A DNA stretch of 64,000 nt from Scolanthus callimorphus. Taxonomy: Eukaryota > Cnidaria > Anthozoa > Actiniaria > Edwardsiidae. The notes under the pieces are model-generated. The model was not told where the DNA came from, ran no database searches, and worked only from the letters and a program-made list of their open reading frames with translations. Within the stretch, counting starts at the first letter, position 1. Each line of letters begins with the position of its first letter. The stretch lies in assembly GCA_033964015.1 (NCBI GenBank), contig CM066922.1:698856-762855 (forward strand), in the 5' to 3' direction. A program made the position numbers and the translations under genes. This document shows, one piece after another, positions 22,378 through 32,616 of the stretch.

Positions 22378-23117
22378 TTATCTGAATCTAAAATAGAAGG
22401 AGAAGTGGGCAAGCCATTTCTTATCGAGGACCACTTTCCTAAGGGCCTCCATCTCCTTGGATGATTTACAGAGGTAGGCCTTCGTAGGGCTCACCACAGC
22501 TTCTGGTGAGTGCTTGTAAACTCCATCTGCCCACCGGTGTCCCCACAGATATGGGTAGAACACCAAACCAGGAATTCTTGGAGAGAATAATAAAAATGCA
22601 GTGGCATTGTTTTCGTTTTTTTACGAATAAATGCAAACTTCCGTCAATGTTGACCATGATCATTATGTGGTCAAAGACAACATTACGAAAAAAAGAAGCC
22701 TAAAGTGTCAATAGTCTGTACCCTGATTCAGGTGCACAAAAAGGAGGTTTAGTTTGTTTTCCATTTCATGTAAATGTTAAGAACAAAAAGAAAAAAGTTT
22801 TCATGCTCACATTGAAAATTTACCTTCAACTCTTCTTCACTGCCCTCACAGCTTTGACAGCAGTATCAAAAGTGATTAACAATATCACTTATCCATGGTT
22901 TTATGGCCTCGCATCCCTTAAGATGAGCAGCTTGAAGATAGAGACATTAGTAAGATTAGTCTTACATTTATAACATGATCTCTAATTTTTAATAGAGCTC
23001 ATCATCTTGTATAAGGTTTCAGTAGATAAATTTAGACTAATTCAGGAAAATTTTCCCAGGAGACAAGACGATAAAATCTTGAGTATCAAGGCCAAATGTG
23101 GAGAATAGTTGGACATC

Positions 23118-23131
23118 AAAGTGCTTATGCA
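23118..23131. repeat. left target-site duplication of the LINE
   Basis: AAAGTGCTTATGCA occurs here and again at 29671-29684, immediately after the (TAA)n tail. Confidence 0.9.
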
Positions 23132-23262
23132 CTTTGACTGGGTTCAGTAGTCAATGTAGTAGGACGTGAATTTGGCTGCTCCGCAGTTTCAGACTAATAT
23201 ATCCTAAAATTTAGATTATTATGAAGCCCGGCTAAGATATTAGATTCATTTGGAGTTAGAAA

Positions 23263-24138
23263 ATGAGTAAGACGGAAAAACCAAGCGAGAAGAGGCCTAG
23301 AGTATCAAGTAGCGGCGAAGAAAGCTCTGAATACGAGTCCACGGATGGCGCCATTTTTAAAATATTAGAAAAACTTGAAGAACAACGTGTTCAACTCACC
23401 AAGCTAGAAATATTGGAGCAAATAAACGACAGACTCGGGAAAATAGAAGAGAAGTATTCCATGATTGAGAAGAAGGTACAAGACTTAGAAAATAGTCGCT
23501 TGGTAATGTTAGAGGATATTGCACAAGTAAAAGATGACGTGGTTAAGAAAGTTGACAAGAAGCGATGAGAGATTCTGAGGCGCAAATGAAGAGCGAAATC
23601 GAAGACTTAAGAAACAGAGCTAAACGGAGCTAAACGGAACAATTTAGTAGTTTATAATGTACCAGAAAAAGCTGAAGGCAAAGATTGTGTTGCCTTTATT
23701 AAGAACTTTTTTCAGGAGCATATGAAGTTAAAATTTCCTCATGGGTTAGAAATTGAGAGAGCTCATCGTACACCAACATGGCGCAAAGCAGAGCAAACGA
23801 AACCTAGACCGATACATATAGCTTTCTTGCGGTACACAGACAAAATGTATGTTCTGAGCAACGCTGGACACTGCCTTAAAGGAAACTTGTTTACAGAAAA
23901 TGCCGTAGGTATCAGTGAAGATTTTGCAAAAGAAACAGTACAGAAGAGAAAAGCTTTAATTCCGTACAAGAAACAACTTGAAGAAAAGCTTGGTGATGAC
24001 GCCAAAGTTATTATTGCATATCCAGCGGTATTGAAGTTCTCGAAAAGTAAGCCAGTGGCAGGGTCGTTCAAGAGAATTTGGAAGGTGGTCTCCAAAGATT
24101 TTATGGAAGAACTGGCACAAGAAATACAAGCGACTTGA
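23263..24138 (+). pseudogene. LINE ORF1 (coiled coil + RRM-like RNA-binding protein)
   Basis: The ATG at 23263 opens a charged N-terminus, then a coiled coil at about residues 40-95 (EKYSMIEKKVQDLENSR). The frame stops near 23568 and resumes in other phases. NNLVVYNVPEKAEGKD is the start of an RRM-like fold. IERAHRTP and the segment to 24138 resemble the C-terminal domain of L1 ORF1p. The normal role is RNA chaperone of the LINE RNP. At least one frameshift separates the halves. Confidence 0.85.
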
Positions 24139-24414
24139 TGGTGATTCCAAGCGTGGCCAAGGTTTTATACGGATACTCTTTATAGTTCAAGCAAGATACT
24201 TCTGAGAGGTCTGAAGCTGCAGGCGCTCAAAACACCACCCTACTGCAAAAGATGTCAAATTGGACTTCGAATGGCATTAACGAACATTGGAACTGTTGTT
24301 TGTGTAAGTTTTATTTTGTGCATTTGTATTTTATGGATCCTATGCCGTCTATTATTTATGCATACTAGAAGCACTCGGAACGTATTACAATCAATTTCAA
24401 TTTGATTCTATTCA

Positions 24415-25285
24415 ATGAGTAATGTGTCCTTTGCAACGTTTAATATTAAAGGCCTCAGCACGCCTAGGAAACGTAGAGCTGTGTTTCGTCAATTACATAA
24501 TAGGAATTATGGAATAATATATTTACAATAAACACACAGCTGTTCTGAAAATGAAACTTCATGGAGTAAAGAATATGGGAGAAAGATATATTTTTGTCAC
24601 GGTACGAAACGTAGTAAAGGCACAGCAATCCTTCTGCACCCAAAATTAAATGCTACTGTAGAAAATGAATCTCGTAGCGATGATGGAAGAATTATTATTA
24701 TTGAGATCAGCGTAGATGGATCCAGATATGTTTGTGTTAACGTGTACGCGCCTAATAATATTAGTGAACAAGTGAAGTTTTTCAGCGACTTAATGTTGAA
24801 TTACAATCCTATAGTAGTGAAAATATTCTGCTAGGAGGAGATTTTAATTGCGCTTTAACTCCTCTGGACAAGGAAGGGGGAAAAGGTATTTCGCACAAAG
24901 TTAAAGTTATAGAAGAAATTCAGAAGCTAAATGCCGGTTACGGACTAGTAGATATTTGGAGGAATTTGCATACTGACGAAAAGCAATTCACATGGAGGTC
25001 AGCCGACCATAAAATAAAGTGCCGACTAGATTATTGGTTCATATCCAAAGATTTAGTGTCAAAAACGCTAGTAGAGAAATGTGAAATTGTTTACATGCCA
25101 CATTCAGACCATTCTTTAGTTTGTTTGGATTTATCTAGTTATGTTAAACAGAAACGAGGACGTGGATTCTGGAAATTTAATAGCTCGGTGCTTAGCGATC
25201 AAGAATATATTGAGAAAATGAATATTAAAATCCCAGAGTTTGTTAGTACGTATCAAGATTTGGAAGATAAGAGATAATTATGGGA
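24415..25285 (+). pseudogene. LINE ORF2, AP-type endonuclease domain, broken
   Basis: From ATG 24415 the frame reads MSNVSFATFNIKGL, the usual start of this domain. At YLQ*TH the codon expected to be the catalytic glutamate (LQETH in relatives) is TAA. GTAILLHPKL and YVCVNVYAPNN follow. After a shift near 24815 come LLGGDFNCALTPLD and, near 25110, MPHSDHSLV, holding the conserved SDH histidine. It would nick target DNA if intact. Confidence 0.88.
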
Positions 25286-27090
25286 AATGGTTAAAATGGA
25301 AATTCGGGTAGCTTCTATAGCGTTTTGTAAAAAGAAGGCTAAGGAAAAAAAAGATCGTGAAAAATATCTTCTAAAAGAAATGCTAAGACTCCAAAAAGAA
25401 ATGGACCTAAATCCAACACTAAAACATAAAAATGAATATTATGCTTCGAAGCAAGAATTAGACAAATTATCACTCGAGCGAGCAAAGGGAGCGTATATAA
25501 GATCCAAAGCTCGCATGTATGAATTCGGTGAACGGAACACAAAATACTTTTTAAGTCTTGAACGTAGGAATTTTGAAACCAAATGCATGAATAAGATAAT
25601 TAAACAAGATAAGAGTGTTATAGTGGACCCAAAAGAAATTTTAGAAGAACAAAACCTGTTTTACCAAAATCTTTATGCTACCAGTGATCCACAAGTTGAA
25701 AATAAGAGATTTCATACTTTTTTTGTAATGAAAATATAAAAATTTTAAATGAGGAACAAAAACAGTTGTGTGAATGTATGTTAACTGCAGAAGAATGTTT
25801 GGACGCCCTCAAAGGATTTTCTAAAAATAAGTCTCCAGGATCAGATGGATTAACGGCAGAGTTCTACATGCAGTTCTGGGCTAAAATAGGCTCTACATTA
25901 GTTGATAGTTTAAATGACTCCTTTAAAAAAGGAGAGTTAAGTATTTCTCAAAAATTAGGAATAATTAGTCTAATCCCTAAGAAAAATAAAAATTTATTGT
26001 GTCTGTCCAACTGGAGACCTATAACACTACTTAATTATATAGCCAGCTCGAAATCCCATTGTGCCGGCAGATCGATTTTTCTTGAATCGTCCAATTATTT
26101 TTTAATTGGATCGCGCGTGCTCTAATTGGACAGTTCGCGCTAAAATTGGACAGTTTGGGTTTGAACATGGATGTTATATAATTAATAAATAACAGGACTC
26201 CATGCTTGTCCAATTAAGAAAAAAATGGATGATTCCTCGGAACTCCAAATTGGACTCGGCCATTATATATACGAATGTGGATTACAAATTGCAACAAAAG
26301 CACTTGCAATAAGACTTAAAAAGGTACTCCCTTTTATTATAGATAATTCTCAAACAGGCTATATTAAAGGCAGGTTTATAGGAGAAAATATTCGTCTTAT
26401 TAGCGATATTTTACATTACACAGAAAAACAAGAGTTGGAAGGTATGGCTATCTTTTTAGATTTTGAAAAAAGCGTTTGATAGTTTGGAATGGAATTTTTT
26501 ATATAAAGTGCTTGATGTACTTAATTTTGGAGACAATTTCAAAACGTGGATACAGCTGCTTTATAAAAATATATCCAGCTGTACAATTAATGACGGGCAT
26601 GCTTCCAATTTGTTTGATGTAAAAAGAGGTGTAAGACAAGGCTGTCCTATTTCTGGGCTACTGTTTATCTTAGCAGTAGAATTGTTAGCGTGTGCTATTA
26701 GAGCAGATAAAGAAATAGAAGGGATTCATGTTCAAGAAAATGTACTAAAAATAAGTCAGTATGCAGATGACACCACAATATTTTGCAAAGATGAAGCGTC
26801 CTTAAATAAATTGTTTAAAGTACTAGATGCTTTTAAGGAATGTAGTGGTTTGAAATTAAATACATCAAAATCAGAAGCAATTTGGCTAGGCACAAATGTG
26901 GGAAGGCAAGATAAATTATTTGAACTATTATGGCCCACAAGACCGGTAACAGCCTTAGGTACATCCTTTTCTTATGATAGGAAAGCATGTGAGCAAGAAA
27001 ACTTTATGCAGAAGATTATGAAGATTCAAAAGTTATTTAACATCTGGGCGCAAAGAGATTTATCTCTTATTGGAAAGTAGCTATTATTAA
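25286..27090 (+). pseudogene. LINE ORF2, reverse transcriptase domain, interrupted
   Basis: After a linker rich in charged residues come KNKSPGSDGLTAEF, LSNWRPITLLN, TGYIKGRFIGENIR, FLDFEKAFDSLEW (a one-base slip in an A run near 26465), GVRQGCPISGLLF and QYADDTTIF with an intact YADD near 26758. A 220-240 bp element sits between ITLLN and LQIATKALA. The frame breaks again near 27068. Confidence 0.92.
26042..26261. mobile_element. small element nested in the LINE RT domain
   Basis: ATTATATA flanks it on both sides (26034-26041 and 26262-26269), an 8-bp duplication as in hAT elements. Its ends (GCCAGCTCG and, reversed, GGCCGAGTCC) are only weakly inverted. Inside, TCCAATTA or AATTGGAC occurs about six times in both orientations. 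Deleting it with one duplication restores an open frame. Four extra codons remain compared with relatives, so the true ends could be 26036-26274. Confidence 0.75.
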
Positions 27091-27453
27091 AGCTTTGAGT
27101 CTGTCTAAACTGATCTATTCAAGTGCTTCTCTTCATACACCCCCTGGTGTTGTAGATATAGTTAATAAAATGGTAGACAATTTTCTTTGGAATAACAAAA
27201 GAACTAAGATAAAGAGAGACACGTTGATTGGCGCAAAAGGTAATGGCGGTATTGATATTCCAGACTACGAGATTATCACTAAATCATTACAAATTGCATG
27301 GGTGCAGAGGTTGATTGAAAGTGCAAAAATGGATAGTGCTTGGACTAAAATTCCCCTCTTCTATTTACGAAATGTTGGCGGAACTCTTATATTTAGGTGT
27401 GATTACGATGTGTCATTGTTAAATCTTAAAGATATACCACAGTTTTATAAATA
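27091..27453 (+). pseudogene. LINE ORF2, post-RT region before the Helitron
   Basis: The frame LSLSKLIYSSASLHTPP continues to DIPQFYKY, as in L1/Tx1-type proteins, and stops being LINE sequence at 27453. Confidence 0.85.
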
Positions 27454-28649
27454 CAAGAAAACAGCCCGTCACTTCGTGACGCTAGAAGACCCAACCTAAG
27501 TTCCCCCTTCCATAAACTGCTGATTTACATTACTAATGGCCTCCCTTTTTGTGTGTTTGTTTTGCACTGGTCTCCCTGATTTTGGTGGAGAAAATGACGC
27601 ACGTGTGTGTGTCTTGGTGAGTCAGTCCGGTTCTCAAATCTGTCTAAGAACCCGCTAAAATTGAAAACGCAGCCTATTACAGAAAAGCATTTGACTTCGG
27701 AAATCGTTTGTATAATGCTTATCAGTAAGGCACGAGAGAAGAAACAGGTAAAGTTAAACTGTTCTAAGAAATTTCTTAGTTTATCAAAGGAATATTTAGA
27801 GAATATCATTCATGACTTAGCGCGTGCTCTGTAGGCAGTGCCAGGTGTAAGTTTGTTCAAACTTGAATGAAATTTTTCTCACCTCAAATCTTTCTCGAAT
27901 TAGAATTATCCCTACACACAAATGTAAGAAATCTGTAATAGAACCATTTAGGTTTGAATGTCTATGGGGCTATCGGCTAAGGGAACTGTGTTCTTTTTTA
28001 GTTTATGTGGGAGATTTCAACATGGCCGCGATGGCGGCTTTGTCCCTCGCTGAAAAAATCGCTTGATTTAGCCAAAGGTGAATCTTTTCCAACAAAAACA
28101 CGCCCACTGGAGAGATTTCCTCCTCTTCTGGTTTGTGTCCTTCGTTTTGCGATACAGCGTCAGGATTTATACTTAGAAAATTTTATTCATGGCTTTTGTG
28201 GCATTTCGCCTTAGCGTGCTTCCAGAAAGCAAGGCGGTGTACAGCGGTGTACGTTTGTTCAAACTTGAATGAAAATTTTCTCAGCTTAAAGCTTTCGAAT
28301 AATAATTATCCCTTCACATTCCTGCAAGTAATTTGTGACAGAACCATTTAGGTTTAGATGACTATGGTGATTTCGGCTGTGCGAACTGAGTTCTTTTTTA
28401 GTTTCTGTGGGAGATTTTAAAATGGCGGCGATGGCAGCTTTGTCCCTCGCTTAAGAAATCGCTTGAATTAGAACTTAGCCCAGGGTGAATGTTTTCCAAC
28501 CAAAACACGCCTACTGTGGAGATATCCACTTTCTCTTCAGGTTTGTGAACTTCGTTTGGCGACACAGCTTCAGGGCCAAGCGGAGTGAGTGCGGACGATT
28601 TAGCCAATCAGAAACGTTTGCGCAGACAACCCGATTATAATAGTATAGA
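27454..28649 (-). mobile_element. non-autonomous Helitron, copy 2, inside the LINE
   Basis: On the minus strand it starts TCTATACTATTATAATCGG and ends with hairpin CGTCACGAAGTGACG then GGCTGTTTTCTTG. It lies between A (27453) and T (28650). Removing it exactly, with no duplication, rejoins the LINE protein in frame as FYKY-ILVAWSELKD. It shares most of its length with copy 1, including the GCACTGGTCTCCCTGATT and GGGAGATTTCAACATGG segments, but lacks the foldback insertions. A segment of about 400 bp is tandemly duplicated inside (TTCTTTTTTAGTTT.TGTGG near 27985 and 28390). Confidence 0.9.
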
Positions 28650-29410
28650 TATTCTGGTCGCATGGTCTGAATTGAAAGACGACAGAGATTTTCAATTAGA
28701 AGATAATGTTAAAAATATTATTATTTGGAATAATAGATCTATATTAATTGATAGACGTTCTTTTTTTGGAAAGATTGGCACACGGCAGGGATAGAAAAAA
28801 AAGAGCATTTAATTGATCATCAGAATAATTTTTTAAGTTATGATATGTTTTGTCAAAAGACAGGTATTAGCCTTCACAAAGTATTTCGGACTAGTTTCAG
28901 CTATTCCTAATAAATTTAAATATTAAAAAAAAACTGAGACCAGTACGCCAAGATCTAATCTACAAAGAAAGCAAGAATCCTACTAACAAATAAGAAATAT
29001 AAAAAGCCTTTAGCTAATTTCAGGCTTCTGCAAATAGGAATTGAAGAAGACAGCTTGAAATATATATATCTACTTCCTTTCAGAATAACAAAAGAAACTA
29101 AGTTAAGTGCTTTTCAATACAGATAATTCATAAAATTTTACCACATGGCAGTTGGTTATACAAAATGAAATTGGTTGCCTCCCCATTGTGCTTTTATTGT
29201 CAAGAGGTTGATACCTTGAGTCATTTATTAGTTAGCTGCCCAATTTCGAGATGTTTTTGGAATAATATTATTATAAGATGGAATAATGAAACACAGGCAC
29301 ACATTTTAGTTAATGATAACTACATTTTATATGGTTATAACCCGAGAAAAACGAGTTTAACTGTTTTAATATTTACTTTTACTGGGGAAATTCTATGTGT
29401 TTAAACAAAA
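28650..29410 (+). pseudogene. LINE ORF2, C-terminal region with zinc knuckle
   Basis: ILVAWSELKDDRDF and IIIWNNRSILIDRRSFF resume directly after the Helitron. Further on CFYCQEVDTLSHLLVSCP is the cysteine-histidine knuckle found near the end of L1/Tx1 ORF2. Several frameshifts lie between. Confidence 0.85.
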
Positions 29411-29623
29411 AAATGAGAAAAAGCGTCTCGAAGTTGCAGAATTTTTCAGTTTGTGAAATGGAAACTTACCATTGAGAATGAAATGATTGATACTAAACTA
29501 AAGAAGTTCCGATGGCCTCTAGCAGTTATGTGCAATAAGTTGTAAAACTAGAAGGACGTTAGGATTGTAATCGTAATTGTAATTGTTATTGTCAAAATTG
29601 CATGTAAATTTTCGTAAGGCATT

Positions 29624-29625
<2 letters not shown>

Positions 29626-29661
<36 letters not shown>
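29626..29661. repeat. (TAA)n tail of the LINE
   Basis: About a dozen TAA units close the LINE, directly before the right-hand target duplication at 29671-29684. Confidence 0.9.
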
Positions 29662-29664
<3 letters not shown>

Positions 29665-30200
29665 GAAAAAAAAGTGCTTATGCAGCCATTAAGTCTAATG
29701 ATTGCTTCATAATAATTATAAATGCCTCTAGAGGTCAAGCACAAAACAACACATAACTATTCTGAAATAGGCAGTGATGGACTATTGTACTGATGCTGTA
29801 ATTTCAACCATGAATTACCTGATGGAGTGCTTTACTCAGTTTCTTGGCCTTGTGCCAGATATCCAATGAGTGGAATAGTTGTAGGAGCTGAGGAAGCCTC
29901 TCTGTGGTGATCAAAATAACAGAGTACATTTCTTAAAAAAGAAAAATAATGACACACAATATAGCAGCCTAAATGCCCATTGCCCTTAAAAAAATTTAGC
30001 TTTCTAAAAATAAATTTCCCTTCAGATAGTAAACTGTAAAATAACTGAGGATGTCTCATGTCATTTGACAACAAAGTTTTTAGACTAGTGACAAACTTAA
30101 ATTAGTGATAATACATAGATAGATTGACTTGTCGGTGATACCAATCAGAATAAAGAAAAACAAAGAAACATTATCTGCATTTTACACTACTGAATTATCA

Positions 30201-30299
30201 ACCTAGCACCAAGAGAAAATGATATAAGAGAATCCATCGCGCGTATTCATGTCCAGGCCTTTGAAAGTCCACAATAAGAATCTATTTTTAGAAACCGGA
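30201..30299. repeat. interspersed repeat, inverted partner at 38830-38912
   Basis: CTAGCACC, AAGAGAAAATGATATAAGA and TGAAAGTCCACAATAAGAAT occur here and, reverse-complemented, near 38850-38910. Confidence 0.8.
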
Positions 30300-30597
30300 A
30301 GTTGGCAGTTCTTACTGAGTGCTGTCACGGTGTCACGCATCGCCTTCAACAATTTGCCGCCTTGTTGGCGCTGCTTCTCCTATTTCATTGATAATGCAGT
30401 TCTTGGCATCGCTGAGCCATTTAGTCCTTTACCGAGTTATTTGGCTATTGTTTTTTCTGGTTTTTGTCAAGGTTTTAGTCCTGACTAAATGCATTCATTC
30501 AAAAGAAAAGTAACTGCTTACAGAAGCACTTTGCTGAGTAAGAAAAAAAAAGTTATAGAACTGTGCTTTTCTGTGGTTTTGTCGGTTTGTGTTGCCT

Positions 30598-30867
30598 GAA
30601 ATATCTCCATCTATAGATGGACACTTCTACAGTGTTTCACCAAACTTTGGAAAGAAAAACGGAAGACTGTTGGAGCTATAGACTTCTTCAAGAGGAGACC
30701 AGAAGAATACAGAACATTGCCCGCAGAAGAAGTCGTCCCTGAGAAAAAAAACTTTACGAGGCTGAACACGTACTCGACCGTTGGCGTTCTCAAACACGAG
30801 AAACTGATGGGAAGAGCTCACCTTATTCCTCAAAGAGAACTTCCTTGGAATAAGCTTAACTACTTAT
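30598..30867 (+). CDS. possible terminal exon, product unknown
   Basis: This is a 90-codon stop-free frame with no early methionine, ending TAG. It opens near an acceptor-like CCATCTATAG and reads plausibly as protein (KTVGAIDFFKRRPEEYRTL, then TYSTVGVLKHEKLMGRAHL). A second frame with an ATG at 30615 is open for 42 codons over the same bases. Just upstream, 30398-30476 could encode a hydrophobic leader (MQFLASLSHLVLYRVIWLLF), but I could not prove a splice join. It could be host or chance. Confidence 0.25.
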
Positions 30868-31281
30868 AGTCTTTTAATGATAAACATTCTGCAGTGTATC
30901 CGGAAGAGCAAGTAAGCGTTTTCGTGTGTTGTCTTCTTTCTCTCTTTCTGTCACTTCTACTAAGTTATTTCTTTGACGTTTTTTCGGCACGGCAGCGCCC
31001 TTTTTGAAGCTACTTCACATCACTGAAGTTCAATTTGAATATATAGTTTTAGACCTATCAAATTTCTGTGAATTACCTTCCCTTTTATGTGCTTATTATC
31101 TTCATTTTTGTTAAAATAAAATCAAAGTGGGGCGCAAGATCTTCGTTTTCCGCTTGATCATTCTGTTTCCAAGGCGAATGTTGAATAGACAAATTTCCAT
31201 TTGATTGAAAAATAATCATTTCTCCTTATCTTTAAATGAGCTAGGGCTAGAAACATATTCTGCATTCACAATTCACCATAC

Positions 31282-31545
31282 CTAAGAAAAAAGCGTCCAG
31301 AACAAGAAATGATCGAAGTGATTTTTGAACGTAATTCCCGCGTGTTCCTGTGAAGCCAATTCCACAGGGTACCCAATAAAAAAAATGACGAAGTGATTTT
31401 TGAACGTAATTCCCGCGAGTGTCCCTGTGCCTACTAGCTGGTGAAGCCAAATCCACAGAGTACCCAATACGAAAAAAAACGTCCAGAAAGGGGTCGAAGT
31501 GATTTTTGAACGTAATTCCCGAGTGTTCCTGTGAAGCCTTCTGAC
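31282..31545. repeat. three imperfect tandem units
   Basis: GAAGTGATTTTTGAACGTAA followed by TTCCCG occurs near 31315, 31394 and 31496. Between them are TGTGAAGCC(A)A.TCCACAG.GTACCCAATA and an AAAAACGTCCAGAA block. It is non-coding. Confidence 0.85.
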
Positions 31546-31722
31546 GTCACAACATGGCGCCGACTGTGAATGACTCGGGGGGGGGGGGGGGGGGGGACTG
31601 GTCGCCTTGCGCGGTCGCGCGCCAGTGACGTCACAACATGGAGCATAAGGCGACGAGCAAGCTGGAATAACGGGGGGAGTGGTGGGTGGTCGGGGGGGAG
31701 GTGTTCACGTGACTGTGACGTC
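31542..31722. promoter_or_regulatory. cluster of three CRE palindromes with a G20 run
   Basis: TGACGTCA, the full cyclic-AMP response element palindrome, occurs at 31542, 31626 and 31715. The first two share TGACGTCACAACATGG. A run of 20 G lies at 31577-31596. This could be a promoter or a mobile-element end. No gene downstream was confirmed. Confidence 0.45.
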
Positions 31723-32508
31723 ATTACAGAAGATTTTAAAAAATACAGTACCAGGTGAATCCTCGAGCAAATTTTAAAATGTTGAGTTACTTCTATCGTG
31801 ACCGTAAAGAAAATAACTACAGAAGACCTGCAGGACCAATTAGATTCGTACTACGCAAATTTCGGGACTAAAAGTGTCTGTAGAAGTCAAAAGAGTTTCT
31901 TCTTGAGCCGGCAACTACACCAGTCTGCTTGTACTAAGCTTAGCGTACATGTCGCGCTGCAGCGAACAAGGAAAAATTTATCTTCGCCTTGACCTTTTTC
32001 GAGATTTCTTTGAACCTGAGGTGTTTAGAACAGGACAGTGCCTTTTTCACAGTTTTTCGAGGACTAAGTAACATGAAGGAAGCTGAAACTATGTCACGGA
32101 AAAGGTAGGTTGTTGTCAACTATCGTCTCTTCTTGTTGTTTATAGCGAAGCATGATCATAGCCTAAGACCAGTAGGTCACATAAACTTGTCGGTCATGCT
32201 TAACTGCTTTGCTGGACTTACTGAAATTGTATAAAGCTTTGTTTTGATTCTCATCTAACGGCAGAAGCGTTGGTCGATACGGCTTGATCAGTAGGAGAAG
32301 TAATTTGTGTGAGTAGAGTAGAGCACGTGGCGGCCCTGCGAGCTGTCCAACTCACTTTGTAATTGTTTATACTGTATAGGAGGAGATTTGCAAAGGATTA
32401 ACACTGAAGCTGCTCTGGATAAAGGTAAGCCTCGCTGTTCATTGTGAATCGAGCATTGCGCTGATTTTTTGAATCGGCAGGAAGAATTTCGTAGTCCACA
32501 AAGAACGA
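31723..32508. other. no firm gene; small exon-like pieces
   Basis: Donor-like sites occur after ATGTCACGGAAAAG (32104) and after CTCTGGATAAAG (about 32425), the latter preceded by acceptor-like TGTATAG. The frames are too short to support a gene. Confidence 0.25.
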
Positions 32509-32616
32509 GCTAGCGGAGGCCTCTTCTCTCTACTCTACATTTCGCTGGCTGAGGGTCTCTTTTATCGCGACTCTCAGCCAGCGAAATGCAGAGAAAAGAG
32601 AGAGGCCTCTGCTAGC
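32509..32616. mobile_element. foldback repeat, ~48-bp arms
   Basis: GCTAGCGGAGGCCTCTTCTCTCT and ATTTCGCTGGCTGAG face CTCAGCCAGCGAAAT and AGAGAGGCCTCTGCTAGC. A diverged single copy is at 18255-18390. Confidence 0.9.

Larger units (their letters stand above)
23132..29670 (+). mobile_element. L1/Tx1-type LINE, near full length, two nested insertions
   Basis: The element is bounded by a 14-bp target duplication and ends in a (TAA)n tail at about 29627-29660. It has an ORF1 (coiled coil plus RRM-like protein) and an ORF2 (endonuclease, reverse transcriptase, C-terminal zinc knuckle). Without the two insertions it would be about 5.1 kb. Both ORFs carry frameshifts and stops, so it is dead. It inserted in sense opposite to the THAP/DDE gene whose intron it occupies. 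Confidence 0.92.
21791..29931 (-). pseudogene. THAP/DDE-family gene, copy A: C-terminal exons split by a LINE-filled intron
   Basis: Three exons are read leftwards. 29931-29819 follows acceptor TTTTTTAAG and ends at CATCAG|GTAATT; it encodes VILITTERL, then HSLDIWHKAKKLSKALHQ. An exon ending at 22382 (from about 22566) encodes KAYLCKSSKEMEALRKVV, then LDKKWLAHFSFYFRF. 21859-21791 follows TTTACAG and ends before GTGAGT; it encodes HTSELESYNSMLSKYAPKR. The last two join in frame (FRF-R-HTSELES). The donor after 22382 reads CAG|ATAATT where GTAATT is expected, so the splice site is mutated. The whole LINE at 23132-29670 lies in the first intron. The exons may belong with copy B at 39-41 kb, which holds the N-terminal half (inference). 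Confidence 0.65.

Noticed and set aside
32073..32426. two mini-exons with donor sites
   Set aside because: Joining them gives a stop after 17 codons; too little to call a gene.
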